64,000 nt of DNA, taken from positions 6,944,001-7,008,000 of the forward strand of contig JAPQWV010000001.1 in NCBI GenBank assembly GCA_027422505.1. Direction: 5' to 3'. The translations under genes and the position numbers were made by a program. A model generated the notes under the pieces. That model ran no database searches. It saw nothing but the letters and a program-made list of their open reading frames with translations, and was not told the origin of the DNA. The stretch is from Craterostigma plantagineum. Its lineage: Eukaryota > Streptophyta > Magnoliopsida > Lamiales > Linderniaceae. Shown piece after piece: positions 21,751 through 32,870 of the stretch. The first letter of the stretch is position 1. The number at the start of each line of letters is the position of its first letter.

Positions 21751-21936
21751 GAATAAGACTTCACTCCAACTATTACCACGAAGCTGAATAAGACTTCACT
21801 CCAACTAGTACAAAATTGTGAAGCCCCACTTTATATTCTTCGTCCTCGATATCTATATATGCATATTTCTAACAGTATTATAGCAAAAAACTGCATTACA
21901 TATACATATATATTATTAGTGGTATTGCATCTCTAA

Positions 21937-22198
21937 TTAATTGATGGGCTCTTTATTGTTGATGGGTGGTTTTCGTTTAGGCTTGACTTTTCCTCCATAG
22001 TCTTTGCCCATGAAATTTGCAACTTCATCGACTGCCTCGAGAAACGCTTTCGAATCATCAGCTTCTGCACGAAATTTATTGCAATCAACGTTTGTCAAAG
22101 CCCCGACCCGTTGACCCGACCCACGGGCCAAGACTGAAAAAATGTCATACAACAGGTGCCCACGAAGGTGCTCACGCAAGGTGAGCACTATAACATTA

Positions 22199-22260
<62 letters not shown>

Positions 22261-22801
22261 TACCTGAACCTGAAGTGTATGATGATGATCTTTTGTTATT
22301 TGCTTCTTGTAACGTTTTCCTTCCATGAAGAGATTTTCTTGAACTTATTACATTAATAGTACCATCGAACGCAGCCTGCTTTTGAGAGAAATTAGTTATA
22401 TTACACTGAATCCTAGAGCAAAGTATAATCTAAAAAAATGGTTTGTTAGTGTAATTTATTTAATCATCAGCTTATTATAATTACCCTTTGAGGGAGAAAG
22501 CTCTTATCATTATCATCTCCTCTTCGCCACTCTTTACTAGTTCCCAGTTTACCTGTGAAAAAAAGAATACAAGAAAATGGCGTTACATCGTAGTATTTCA
22601 TTTCATGAGCGTGGTTAACTTAATTGAGGAATAAGGACATTATCCATATATAAAAATATATTACAGCACTCACAGACGCACACTAACAGATAAATACACA
22701 TACATACCTTCATGCCCATTAGCAATAACTGTGTTTTCTAGAGCAAGCAGAATCATCATGAAATAAAAGAATGATATTCCTCCATTACTTATAGACGCCA
22801 T
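21937..22801 (-). CDS. Secreted peptide precursor, RGF/GOLVEN (CLEL)-like
   Basis: Four exons join in phase (22801-22708, 22552-22485, 22375-22264, 22133-21937) to give 156 residues. Residues 1-27 form a signal peptide (M-A-S-I-S-N-G-G then a hydrophobic F-F-Y-F-M-M-I-L-L-A-L stretch). The middle is variable, basic and polar. The C-terminus has D-Y-G-G-x6-K-P-P-I-N-N, matching the D-Y...K-P-P-x-N-N pattern of root meristem growth factor/GOLVEN peptides, although the D-Y to K-P-P spacing is longer than usual. By family knowledge, such precursors are cleaved, Tyr-sulfated by TPST and perceived by LRR receptor kinases to control root meristem growth and gravitropism. All splice sites are GT-AG and no frame is broken, so this gene looks functional. 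Family assignment is inference from the C-terminal motif. Confidence 0.65.
22204..22256. repeat. CT then TA microsatellite in intron 3 of the peptide gene
   Basis: A (CT)n run followed by a (TA)n run of about 40 bp lies within the third intron of the minus-strand peptide gene, and is a probable length polymorphism. Next to it, 22155-22194 (gtgcccac...gtgctcac...gtgagcactataac) resembles the terminus of the foldback MITE at 2491-2880. Confidence 0.9.
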
Positions 22802-23052
22802 TAATGTGATTTCTCTTCTTCTTCTTCTTCTTCTTGAAAAATATCGAAAATGAAAAGTTTTATTCGTCTTGAGTTCAAACAAGTGAGGGGAGGAACTAGC
22901 AGTGAGCTATATAGTTGCCATTTTATACAAAAGTTTAAAATACAGTCAAAGGGGACAGCTAGCATTATTCTACTTTTTTTTAATATAGCGTATTTATTAA
23001 ATGGATTCTGGTTTAGTGCAGTGTTTAGGGAAGCTCAAAGAGTTTAAACAAC

Positions 23053-23981
23053 TGTTAGAAATACGGACCGGGCCTCCGGTAATTTTTATCCGTTAATGAG
23101 GCCCACGCACATGCGCCACACGGAGAAGGGGTGCCGGGTATAAGCTTGATGGGTTCCTTCTTAAAACCAATTGGTGTTTAAGAGGAGTGGTCCATCAAGC
23201 TTATAACTCTTAAAACCAATTGGTTTTAAGAAGGAACCCCATCAAGCTTATACCGGCACACCTTCTCCGTGTGGCGCATGTGCGTGAGCCTCGTTAACGG
23301 ATAAATTACCGGAGGTCCGGCCCTTATTTCTACATGGTATCAGAGCGGGATGATCCGACTCAATTAAATATACGGTGGGTTCGAAAAGAATGGCGTTCCA
23401 GTCCCATTAAAAGAAATGGGCTCAAACGTGAAGAGGGAGTGTTGGACATCACGTGTGTGGGAATAGTATCCCACACCGAAAGTTGCAAATAAATTAGAAA
23501 GGTTTATAAGCTTGATGGACCACTCCTCTTAAACACCAATTGGTTTTAAGAAGGAACCCATCAAGCTTATACCCGGCACCCCTTCTCCGTGTGGCGCATG
23601 TGCGTGGGCCTCATTAACGGATAAAAATTACCGGAGGTCCGGCCCAAATTTCTACATGGTATCAGAGCGGGCAGAGGTCCACTCAATTAAACATATATGA
23701 CGGGTTCGAAAAGAATGGCGTTCCCGTACCATTAAAATAAATGGGCTCACACGTGAGTGGGGAATGTTGAATATCACGTGTGAATGGACAAAGAGAGTCC
23801 CACATCGATAATTGATTGAAAAATTAATGGGTATATAGCTTGGGTTAACTCCTCTTATCACCAATTGGTTTTAAGAAGGAACCCCATCAAAGCTTATACT
23901 GGGTACCCCTTCTCCGTGTGACGCATGTGCGTGGCCTCATTAACGGATAAAATTATCGGAGGTCCGGCCCAAATTTCTACA
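23053..23981 (+). mobile_element. Rearranged TRIM with three LTRs and one inverted LTR piece
   Basis: A perfect 5-bp target duplication (acaac, 23048-23052 and 23982-23986) bounds the element. LTR copies end at 23334, 23656 and 23981 in 'tttctaca'. The first two are followed by tggtatcagagcgg, a tRNA-Met primer-binding site, and by about 105 bp of internal sequence. Full LTRs are 23440-23656 and 23765-23981 (about 217 bp, starting TGTTG(G/A)A). The leftmost part, 23053-23208, is an inverted LTR 3' portion facing the first direct copy, making a head-to-head palindrome. There is no coding capacity, as in terminal-repeat retrotransposons in miniature. The shared inner LTR suggests tandem recombination. 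Confidence 0.85.
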
Positions 23982-24097
23982 ACAACTGATGATTTAATTC
24001 AAATAAAAAGGCCCAGAGAGTACTGGAGAGATTATCATATTATGTGGCATACATATACTTGCAACTCATGAGCTGTAATCACCTTGTGGTTAATATA

Positions 24098-24339
24098 CTC
24101 CCTCCGTCCCATGGATTTTATCACATATCTTGGTGGGCACGGATATTAAGGTGGTATTATTATCATAATATAGTACAATGAAAAGGTAAAAAAGTGTATA
24201 TTTTGACACGTCTTTTAAGAATATTTAATATTATTATATTGATTGTTTGTGATAATTTTTTACCCAAAAAGGAAACGTGATAAAGTTAGTGGGACGCCCG
24301 GAATGGAAAAATGTGATAAAATTAGCGGGACGGATAGAG
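24098..24339. mobile_element. Stowaway MITE
   Basis: The termini are ctccctccgtccc at the left and gggacggatagag at the right, the classic Stowaway (Tc1/mariner) inverted repeat, with TA duplications at 24096-24097 and 24340-24341. Internal inverted copies of 'gtgataaa(a/g)tta' are also typical. The 242-bp element is non-coding. Confidence 0.9.
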
Positions 24340-24341
24340 TA

Positions 24342-25837
24342 ATAAATTACAATAAAGCTGCTCTTAGAACCCAATTAGTCAAACCGACGCAGAGATTCGT
24401 TTTGACCAGCCTTGATTAACTATATATTCTATTACATAACTTCGGATGCCTTTACTTGATCTTCAAACAACTTATTATACATTGTTTTATTTAATCTTGG
24501 CTTATTATTCTTCCTAATCTCGAACTTGCAACGCATGCATTCATGCATGATATATATATATATAATATGTATATTCATGCATGCAAAACATACACACATG
24601 GACGGATCCGTATGTTAAATATATATATACACACACCTATAATGATAAATATACACACATATAAGGTGAATATATTTAAAAAGCTAATAAAACATACGCA
24701 TCAAATGAAGAGCTTGAAGGACGTGGGCTAGTGGGGACAAATTTCACACGCCTGTTTCCTTAATTTCACAAACAATTTTTTGGGAAAATGAATAACGCAT
24801 CACAAAATATTCTTTAAAGTGACGATGATTCTCGTAAAAATAGGGTAATTCTATTCACACTCCCTAAATTCTATTTAGACCCCCTTATTTATTATCACCC
24901 ACTATTTATTACACCACTTATTTATTATCGCACTCAATTTATTATTAAACATGATTTCTTCTACTTTCAAAACCATCAAGTAACTTTCCATCCCATCTCT
25001 TAAGTGTCCACTATTATTTATAATTATATTAGATAATATTGACATTGATATAATAACTATTATTTATTTTAAATTATTTTTTCGACAAGTTTATTAACGT
25101 ATGAGTAAGATTAAAACTCACCCTTATTGGCTTGGTCACGGGATACAATCATACATTATATTATTCTATAACTTAAAATATAAAAGAAAAGTTATATGAA
25201 ATTATAAGTCAATGTTTAAAATATATATTAATCCTTAGACAATGGTTTCTATTTTGTATTTTTTTTATTTGATTGTTTTTTTGAAAAAATATTTTGTATT
25301 AGCTTGACAAATTCTTCATCAAGCAATTTGTCTCGGGTAATCTTAATGTATAAAATTAAAAAAAAAAAAGAACGTTAATAATATCACAACTATAAAATAT
25401 TTATTTAATGTTTTAATATTACGAAAAAAGTAAAGACGAGAACGTGTCAATTTATTTTGCGAAAATCTAATTTTATGAAGGGATATTCCATACCGACTGT
25501 CATGCCTAACCGTTTAGATATTAATATTAGCTTTACCTAATAGCTATTATTTCTGTATTTATTCAAGTTCATTTGTTTTATGGTGATAAAAAATATTATA
25601 TTGTATTTTTTATAAAACACGTTTATTAATATTGATTAATTTATTATATATTAATATTTTTATAGTTAATGTAAAAGTGTATATTAATTTACATGGTATG
25701 GTAGTATTGGAACGAGTGGGTCCCACCGGAAGCATTTAATGGCATTAGCACAATTACTATGACTTCAACGATTTAATGGAAAAAATGTACTAAATTTATT
25801 ATTGTTGAATAAAATGTAAGAAAAATAATTAATATAA
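24342..25837. other. AT-rich intergenic region without recognised gene
   Basis: About 1.5 kb of very AT-rich sequence with short TA/CA microsatellites near 24545-24665. No open frame has family-like features, and no inverted or direct repeats of note were found beyond local AT patterns. Confidence 0.6.
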
Positions 25838-26102
25838 TGTTATAAATATATTATTATGTGGATGTTCTCTATTGGAGTGTGTGCCACATCTATATGTATT
25901 TATTGCCTATAAATAGCCCTCATTGGTCACTTGTAAAATGTACAAAAATTTTGAAGAAACTCCTCTCTCTCACGTTACTTCACTCGCTCACTCTCACTCT
26001 CTCTCTCTCTCTCACTTATAATATTATATAACATAATTTACGTTATACTTGGTATAATAATAAAACCTTAAATACAATTAATAAGATAAGTTATTTATAA
26101 TA
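25838..26102 (+). repeat. 5' LTR of copia element 2
   Basis: A TATA box (cctataaatagcc, about 25909) is followed by a (TC)n leader. The end 'ttatttataata' is directly followed by the primer-binding site. The TG...TA termini are slightly unusual (TG...CA is typical), but the same ends appear in the 3' LTR. Confidence 0.9.
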
Positions 26103-26295
26103 CGTTATCAGCACGAGACTCTACCGGCAACGCCAACCTCCGCCAACGACGCTAATTCTGTTGAAGATTTGTACGAGCATAATTAAGGTATAATAATTTG
26201 ATTTCATATTTATGACAATATTATACAGATATAAAATATATATACAATATACAACAAACTGCCATAGTCCGACTGGTTTCGCGGTGGCATATTAA

Positions 26296-26465
26296 TTTTT
26301 TTTCTAACTAGCTTGGTTCGGTTTCTCCGACTAGCTTGGTTTGGTTCTTCGACTAGCTTGGTTCGGTCTCTCCGACTAGCTTGGTTCGGTTTATCCGACT
26401 AGCTTGGTTCGGTTTATCCGACTAGCTTGGTTCGATTTATCCGACTAGCTTAATTCGGTTTACAC
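26296..26465 (+). repeat. ~23-bp tandem repeat between primer-binding site and gag
   Basis: About seven copies of 'gactagcttggttcggtttatcc' variants (23 bp, cited here as gactagcttggttcggt plus tttatcc) lie in the 5' leader of copia element 2. They do not encode a continuous frame and may form structured leader RNA. Confidence 0.9.
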
Positions 26466-26661
26466 TGCCTATCATGTGATGGTTTGTACCACCTGATATG
26501 TGCCGGTTTGTAGCTCCCGCCAGTAACTACGTTTAATTATATTTTTGGAAATAATTGGCTATATCGACTATATTTTTCGAATATTATTTTTATTAAGTAG
26601 TTATGCATGTAATATTTGTTGTATTATCATTGTTGAAATGCTTTTTGTATTTTATAGTAAT

Positions 26662-28668
26662 ATGACGAATTTGGCGAGCCTTGAGTTTGTTGCACTCGAT
26701 ATCACTGGCCGAAATTACCTATCTTGGGCACTAGATGCCGAAATTCATTTGAAAGCAAAAGGTCTAGGTGATACCATCAAACCGACCAATGCAACATCCG
26801 AGCAGAACAAGGCGAAGGCAATGATTTTTCTTCGCCACCACATTCATGAAAGTTTCAAAATTGAGTACTTAACGGTGAAAGACCCGAAAGACTTGTGGAA
26901 AAACTTGGAAGATCGATATAACCACTTAAAGACTGTTATTCTCCCAAATGCAAGGTATGAATGGGTAAATTTACGCTTGCAAGATTTTAAATCGGTAAGC
27001 GAATATAATTCTGCTGTTTATAGAATTACTTCTACACTGAAATTATGTGGAGAAACTATTACCGATGCAATTATGCTGGAGAAAACGTTCACCACATTTC
27101 ATCCATCAAATGTCATTCTACAACAGCAATATCGGGAGAGAAAATTTGAAAGTACTCAAATCTTATTTCTTGTTTACTGTTGGCTGAGCAAAACAATGAG
27201 TTGCTGATGAGAAATCATGAATCCGGCCGGCTGGTACTGCTGCACTCCTTGAAGCGAATGCAGTCAATGTTAATAATGATAATTGTCGAGGTAATGATCG
27301 TGGACGTGGTCGTAGTGGACATCGCGGTCGATGTGACCGTGGCCGAGGCCGTGGTCGTGGCTGAAATTATCATGGTGGTGGTTATCAATATTTTCGTGGT
27401 GGTTATCATAATTATCGTGGCGGTCATCAAAATCTTTCCCAGAAGAAGAAAATTTATGATGGTAAAAATGAAAAGAAGCAAACTGAACAGAAAGGGAATG
27501 ACGAAAAATGTTATCGATGCGGTGGTCCGGGCCATTGGTCCCGCACTTGCTGTACGCCCAATACCTTGTTGAGCTGTATCAAGAATCAATGGGCAAAGGA
27601 AAGAAAACTGAAACAAACTTGGTTCAGGGTACAATTGCTTCAACTTCTGGTGTTAATGAAGAAGGTGTTAATTTCGATGCCGACCATTTTCTGCTCCTCA
27701 ATGAAGAAATTTAATCTTGCTATCATTTTATTAAATGCTTTGTTGTTGTGTGCTTTGGTATGTATCGTTTGTTTTCAATAATATCGTTATGTTTGCTATG
27801 ATTGTTATCCGGATGATATTCATGTGTTTGCTGTGTATCGTTTGTTTTCAATAACATTGTTATGTTTGCTATGATTATTATTTGGATGATATTCCTGTGT
27901 TTGCTATGTATCGTTTGTTTTTCAATAATATGTATTAATGATAATTACATGTTTGTTTATAAAGGATTTTATATGATGGACACGAGCATGTGCAATGGAG
28001 AATTATGTCTTGCGGACTGTGCAACGAGTAATGCAATTCTGAAAAATAGGAAATATTTCGAGTATCTTGATATGAAAGAAATCAGTGTGATTACTATATC
28101 GGGTAGCACAAATATAATTGAAGGCTCCGGAAGAGCTAATATAATATTGCCCAGAGGAACAAGGCTGATTATTGAAAATGTTTTATATTCTCCTAAGTCT
28201 CAAAGAAATTTATTAAGCTTTAAAGCGATTCGAATTAACGGATATCATGTTGAGACTGCACAAAAGGGAGATATTGAATATTTGCACATTACACAAGTGA
28301 TTTCGAATGAAAAAAGAATCAAAGAAATACTACCGTCTTTTAACTCTGGGCTATACTACACATATCTTCGAACAATTGAATCATATGCTATCCAAAAGTT
28401 TACCAATGACAGTACATTTAATGTTGTGCATGACCGGTTGGGCCATCCCGGTACAATTATGATGCGAAAAATAATTGAAAATTCACGCAGACATTTATTG
28501 AAGAACCCGAAGATTCTTCAATCGAAAGAATTAGCATGTATTGCTTGCTCTAAAGGGAAGTTAATTATTCGACCATCACAAATGAAAGTAAAGACCGAAT
28601 CTATTGCATTTTTGGAGCGTATACATGGCAATTTGTGGACCGATACATCCATTATCTGGACCATTTAA
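26662..28668 (+). pseudogene. gag, protease and pre-integrase of copia element 2
   Basis: Gag starts at ATG 26662 (M-T-N-L-A-S-L-E-F) with the usual 'NYLSWALDAEIHLKAKGL' block and is broken by a frameshift near 27195. A CCHC knuckle (C-Y-R-C-G-G-P-G-H-W-S-R-T-C) lies near 27510-27551. The frame at 27862-28668 carries the protease region (L-A-D-C-A-T, where D-S-A/D-S-G-T is more common), then the pre-integrase zinc region H-D-R-L-G-H-P-G ... C-I-A-C-S-K-G-K. A frameshift near 28650 precedes the integrase core. A ~74-82-bp direct repeat (27755-27930) separates gag from protease. The products would form particles and mature the polyprotein. Confidence 0.85.
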
Positions 28669-31600
28669 GTATTTCATGGTATTGATTGATGCATCAAGTA
28701 AATGGTCTCATGTTTGTTTATTATCTACGAGAAACTTGGCATTTGCGAGATTACTTGCTCAACTAATTAGATTAAGAGCACATTTCCAGATTATCCGATA
28801 AAGAAAATACGACTTGATAATGCTGGCGAATTTACTTCCAAGGCATTTAACGATTATTGTATGTCTACTGGTATCGATGTCGAGCACCCTGTGCCACATG
28901 TCCATACACAAAATGGTCTTGCAGAATCATTGATTAAATGCCTGCAATTAATTGCAAGGCCGTTGTTGATGAAGTCGAAACTTCCATCATCTTGTTGGAG
29001 ACATGCTATATTACATGCAGCAGCACTAATCCGCATCAGGCCAACAAGTTATCATGATATCTCCCCGTTACAAATGGTTTATGGTCATGAACCAGATATT
29101 TCTCATCTAAGAATTTTCGGATGTGCAGTATATGTTCCAATTGCACCACCACAACGCACAAAGATGGGACCTCAAAGGAGGTTGGGAATATATGTCAGGT
29201 TTGAATCTCCATCAATTATAAAATATTTAGAACCCTTAACTGGAGATCGATTCACGTCCAGACTTGCCGACTGTCACTTCAATGAAACAAATTTTCTGAC
29301 ATTAGCGGGAGAAAAGAAACAGTTGGAAAGAAATATTAGTTGGAATGAATTATCGCTAAATCATTATGATCCTCGAACAAAAGAATGTGAATTAGAAGTT
29401 CAAAAGATAATTCATTTACAAAGTTTAGCGAACCAATTGCCAGATAGATTTGCTGACCCAAAAGGAGTGATAAAATCACATATTCCAGCTGTTAATGCTC
29501 CTGCTAAAATTGATGTTCCTGCAGAACAAACAGATAATACGATTGAGCTTAAACCACAACTAAAGCATGGTAGACCCTCGGGTTCCAAAGATAAAAATCC
29601 TCGGAAAAGAAAAGGAGCAAATAATAAAAATGGTCCAATCGAGGATTTATCGACTAGAGAAGAGTCGATGGGCATAAATGATGATAAGAATGAAAGTCAG
29701 GTACCTGAACAAATTGAAAATAACGATAATGAAGCGATCTCGATTAATTACGCCCAGAATGGAATAAGATGGAACCGAGATAAAGTCAACGTTGACGATA
29801 AATTCTTTTTTTTTTTTTTTTTTTTGGTAAAGGAGTTATCATTACCACGAACAAAACAATGTCATCACTTTACACAGATTACCTACCAACAGAATCTAAC
29901 TTAGTAACTGTTGCATAAAGATCAGTTCATCCGGTCTTTTGTGTAGTATCTTCAAGCTTGTGATCTGCTCCATTGCAACTCTCTTAATTGCCCTTACCAC
30001 GTCTTCAACTGTCCGTGCATCCTCCCTATGCAATCTTCTGTTTCTCTCATTCCAAACCATGTAACATACAGCCGCTACGATAAATTCTCATTTAAAGTAG
30101 CGCTACATGAAATGAATGAGATTAATGAGAATGAGGATCATGAACCAAGGTCTGTAAAAGAGTGAAGACAAAGAAATGATTGGCCAAAATGGAAAGATGC
30201 AATCGATGCTGAATTAAAATCACTTGAGAGACGAAAAGTTTTCGGACCTATAGTCCGTATACCAGAGAATATAAAGCCGGTTGGATATAAATGGGTTTTT
30301 ATCAGAAAGAGAAATGAAAAGGGCGAAACTGTGAGATACAAAGCCCGGCTTGTTGCACAAGGTTTTTCGCAAAGACCTGGTATTGATTATGAGGAGACAT
30401 ATTCTCCTGTGGTGGATGCAACAACTTTTCGTTATATAATTAGTCTGGCAATATGTGAAAAGCTCGATATGCGTCTAATGGATGTTATCACTGCCTATTT
30501 ATACAGCTCACTTGATAGTGATATTTATATGAAGCTTCCTGAGGTATTTCAGTTGCCTGAAAATTCAGGGCCCCGTGATGAGTACTCAATCAAACTGAAC
30601 AAATCACTTTATGGATTAAAGCAATCCGGGCGTATGTGGTATAATCGCCTAAGTGAATACTTATTGAATGGAGGATATAAAAATGATCAAATTTGCCCTT
30701 GTATATTTATGAGAAAATGTGGAAATGAGTTTGTCATCATAGCAGTATATGTTGATGATATCAATATAATTGGAACTCCTGAAGAGTTATCAAGGCCGGT
30801 AATTGTTTGAAAAAGGAGTTTGAAATGAAAGATCTCGGAAAGACAAAATTTTGCCTTGGCCTACAGATCGATATTTGAAGAATGGAATATTTGCGTATCA
30901 AGAAACATATACGAAAAAGGTATTGAAAAGATTTTATATGGATAAAGCTCATCCGTTGGATACTTCGATCATTGTTCGATCTCTAGATGTGAATAAAGAT
31001 CCGTTCAGACCTCGAGAAAATGATGAAGAATTGCTTGGTCCTGAAGTACCATATCTTAGTGCCATAGGAGCACTAATGTACCTTACGAGCCATACGCGAC
31101 CTGATATAGCATTCGCTGTAAATTTATTGGCGAGATATAGTTCGTCACCAACTCGTAGACATTGGAACGATATTAAACGAATTTTTCGATACCTTAAAGG
31201 AACAACTGATTTGGGATTATTCTATTCAAATGAGTCCAGGTCAAATCTAATTGGATATGCAGATGCTGGTTTTCTATCCGACCCACATAATGCTCGATCG
31301 CAAACGGGTTATTTATTTACATATGGTGGAACTGCTATTTCTTGGCGGTCAGTTAAACAAATTTTAACCGCCACATCATCTAATCATGCCGAAATTTTAG
31401 CGATTCACGAAGCTAGCAGAGAATGTGTTTGGTTATGGTCGATAATCCAGCATATACGACAAACCTGCGGGTTGTTATCGGAAAAGTTAGCTCCAACGAT
31501 CTTATATGAAGACAATGCCGCATGTATTGCTCAGTTAAAGGAAGGTTACATCAAAGGCGATAGAACCAAACATATATTGCCTAAATTATTCTATACGCAT

Positions 31601-31747
31601 GACCTTCAGAAGACCGGCGAAATTGACGTACAACAAGTTCGATCTAGTGACAACTTCGCGGATCTATTCACAAAAGCGCTACCTCCAAGATTATTCGAGA
31701 AACTTGTAGATTTAATTGGACTCCGAAGGCTCAAAGATCTTTTGTAA
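28604..31747 (+). pseudogene. integrase, RT and RNase H of copia element 2
   Basis: The integrase core reads through D (L-I-D-A-S-S-K-W), D (R-L-D-N-A-G-E-F) and E (Q-N-G-L-A-E-S) with a frame break near 28798. At 29807 a LINE fragment interrupts the frame; removing it together with one copy of the duplicated target restores an open frame. A TGA near 30162 (in V-K-E-stop-R-Q-R-N-D-W) probably replaces Cys. RT (30180-30800) has Y-V-D-D near 30750, and another break lies near 30800. RNase H (31200-31747) has Y-A-D-A-G-F and ends L-R-R-L-K-D-L-L. These enzymes would copy and integrate the element; they are inactive as read. Confidence 0.88.
29807..30076 (-). mobile_element. 5'-truncated LINE insertion in copia pol
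   Basis: A poly-T run (29807-29825) opens the insert, so the LINE lies on the minus strand with a poly-A tail. A 12-bp target duplication, acgataaattct, flanks it (29795-29806 and 30077-30088). The minus-strand frame encodes the last ~50 residues of a plant L1-type ORF2, beginning W-N-E-R-N-R-R-L-H-R-E-D-A-R, a pattern usual after the RT zinc-binding domain. Only ~270 bp were inserted, consistent with abortive target-primed reverse transcription. Confidence 0.85.
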
Positions 31748-31905
31748 TGTTTACATCAGGGGGAGACAATATACGTTGCACTCTTTTTCCCTTCATTAGC
31801 GTTTTATCCCACTGGGTTTTTCCTAATAAGGTTTTTAATGAGGCAGCTAATGTCATTTATTAAAGTATTTTGTTTTAAGAACATCCAAGGGGGAGTGTTA
31901 TAAAT

Positions 31906-32648
31906 AGGGGTGGGATCGGGTCGGGTTTCTCGGGTTTCGGGTTTTTCGGGTCGGGTACCCGATAATATCGGGTAGTGAATTTGATACCCGATCTCGACCC
32001 GATCAAATGCGGGTATCCGATTTTCGGATACCCGAAACCCGTCGGGTACCCGCGGGTCGGGTTCGGGTTTTTTTTATTTTTTTTAAATTAGTTAAAAAGA
32101 ACAAGATGTGGGATTCGAACCCAACTCATGCGGGAGGGAAGCACTTCCAGCTTCTGCGTCAACCACTATGCCAGACGATTTTTGATTAATATTCTATGTA
32201 ACCCTTTTAATATTGTATGCGCGTCAGTTTCTGTGGAAATTTTTTGTCCCACATCGAATGTGCACCCCTATTGTAGGTGAAAATATTTCTGTATAAACCT
32301 ACTACAACATTGTTACCCATATTGAATTAGACAACAAGCCATTTAATTAAAATGGCATATGCGAGTTGGATCTTATAAATTAAAATTTTTATATAAATAA
32401 TTTTAACTAATTGTCCATTTTATTAAATGACCGATTAATTAATTAAAGTTTTTTTTTTTATATGTCGGGTATCCGATCGGGTAAATCGGGTAGCAATATG
32501 CTACCCGATACCCGACCCGATATACATGGTCGGGTATCGGGTTTAAACCCGATACCCGACATCTAACCCGATTTGTCTTTCGATCGGGTTAAAACCAGAT
32601 CGGGTCGGGTCGGATATCCGAAACCCGAATCCGAATGCCCACCCCTAG
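31906..32648. mobile_element. hAT-like non-autonomous element
   Basis: The termini AGGGGTGGG(A) and CCCACCCCTAG are inverted. The 8-bp target duplication ttataaat (31898-31905 and 32649-32656) is typical for hAT. Both subterminal regions are dense in 'cgggt(a/c)cccg' and 'tcgggt' repeats. The interior has no transposase but contains a tRNA-like unit at 32105-32178. Confidence 0.85.
32105..32178 (-). ncRNA. tRNA-like Pol III unit (pseudo-tRNA or SINE head)
   Basis: On the minus strand, an A box (TGGCATAGTGGTTGACG, 32173-32157) and a perfect B box (GGTTCGAATCC, 32121-32111) stand about 35 bases apart, as in tRNA genes. A 5-bp stem (gaagc/gcttc) with a 7-base loop (tggaagt) sits where the anticodon arm should be; read literally the anticodon would be GAA (Phe). 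The residue before it is not U and the variable region is long, so this is unlikely to be a working tRNA. A TTTTT terminator-like run and then an A-rich stretch follow, as in tRNA-derived SINEs. Confidence 0.55.
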
Positions 32649-32870
32649 TTATAAATATATTATTATGTGGATGTTCTCTATTGGAGTGTGTGCCACATCT
32701 ATTTGTATTTATTGCCTATAAATAGCCCTCTCTCTCACGTTACTTCACTCGCTCACTCTCTCTCTCTCTCTCTCTCACTTATAATATTATATAACATAAT
32801 ATGCGTTATACTTGGTATAATAATAAAACCTTAAATACAATTAATAAGTGAAGTTGTTTATAATATATAA

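Larger units (their letters stand above)
25838..32865 (+). mobile_element. Ty1/copia LTR retrotransposon 2 with nested LINE and hAT
   Basis: The LTRs are 25838-26102 and 31896-32865, the latter split by a hAT element. Both start TGTTATAAAT and end TTTATAATA, and a perfect target duplication (tataa) lies at 25833-25837 and 32866-32870. The primer-binding site gttatcagcacgag follows the 5' LTR at about 26104, and the purine tract caagggggag precedes the 3' LTR. Gag, protease, integrase, RT and RNase H are present in copia order, but frameshifts, a stop and a LINE insertion inactivate them. The LTRs differ mainly by a 46-bp segment (25921-25966) missing from the 3' copy. Confidence 0.92.
31896..32865 (+). 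repeat. 3' LTR of copia element 2, interrupted by hAT
   Basis: LTR bases 31896-31905 and 32649-32865 are separated by the hAT element at 31906-32648. The remainder matches the 5' LTR except for a 46-bp deletion after 'aatagccctc'. Confidence 0.88.

Noticed and set aside
27180..27643. Val/Ile-rich plus frame and Thr-rich minus frame
   Set aside because: Out-of-frame readings of the frameshifted gag region of copia element 2 (a Gly/Arg-rich stretch in the true frame).
32105..32178. Functional tRNA-Phe
   Set aside because: The position before the putative anticodon is not U, the variable region is too long and the T stem has mismatches; it lies within a transposon, so it was kept only as a tRNA-like unit.
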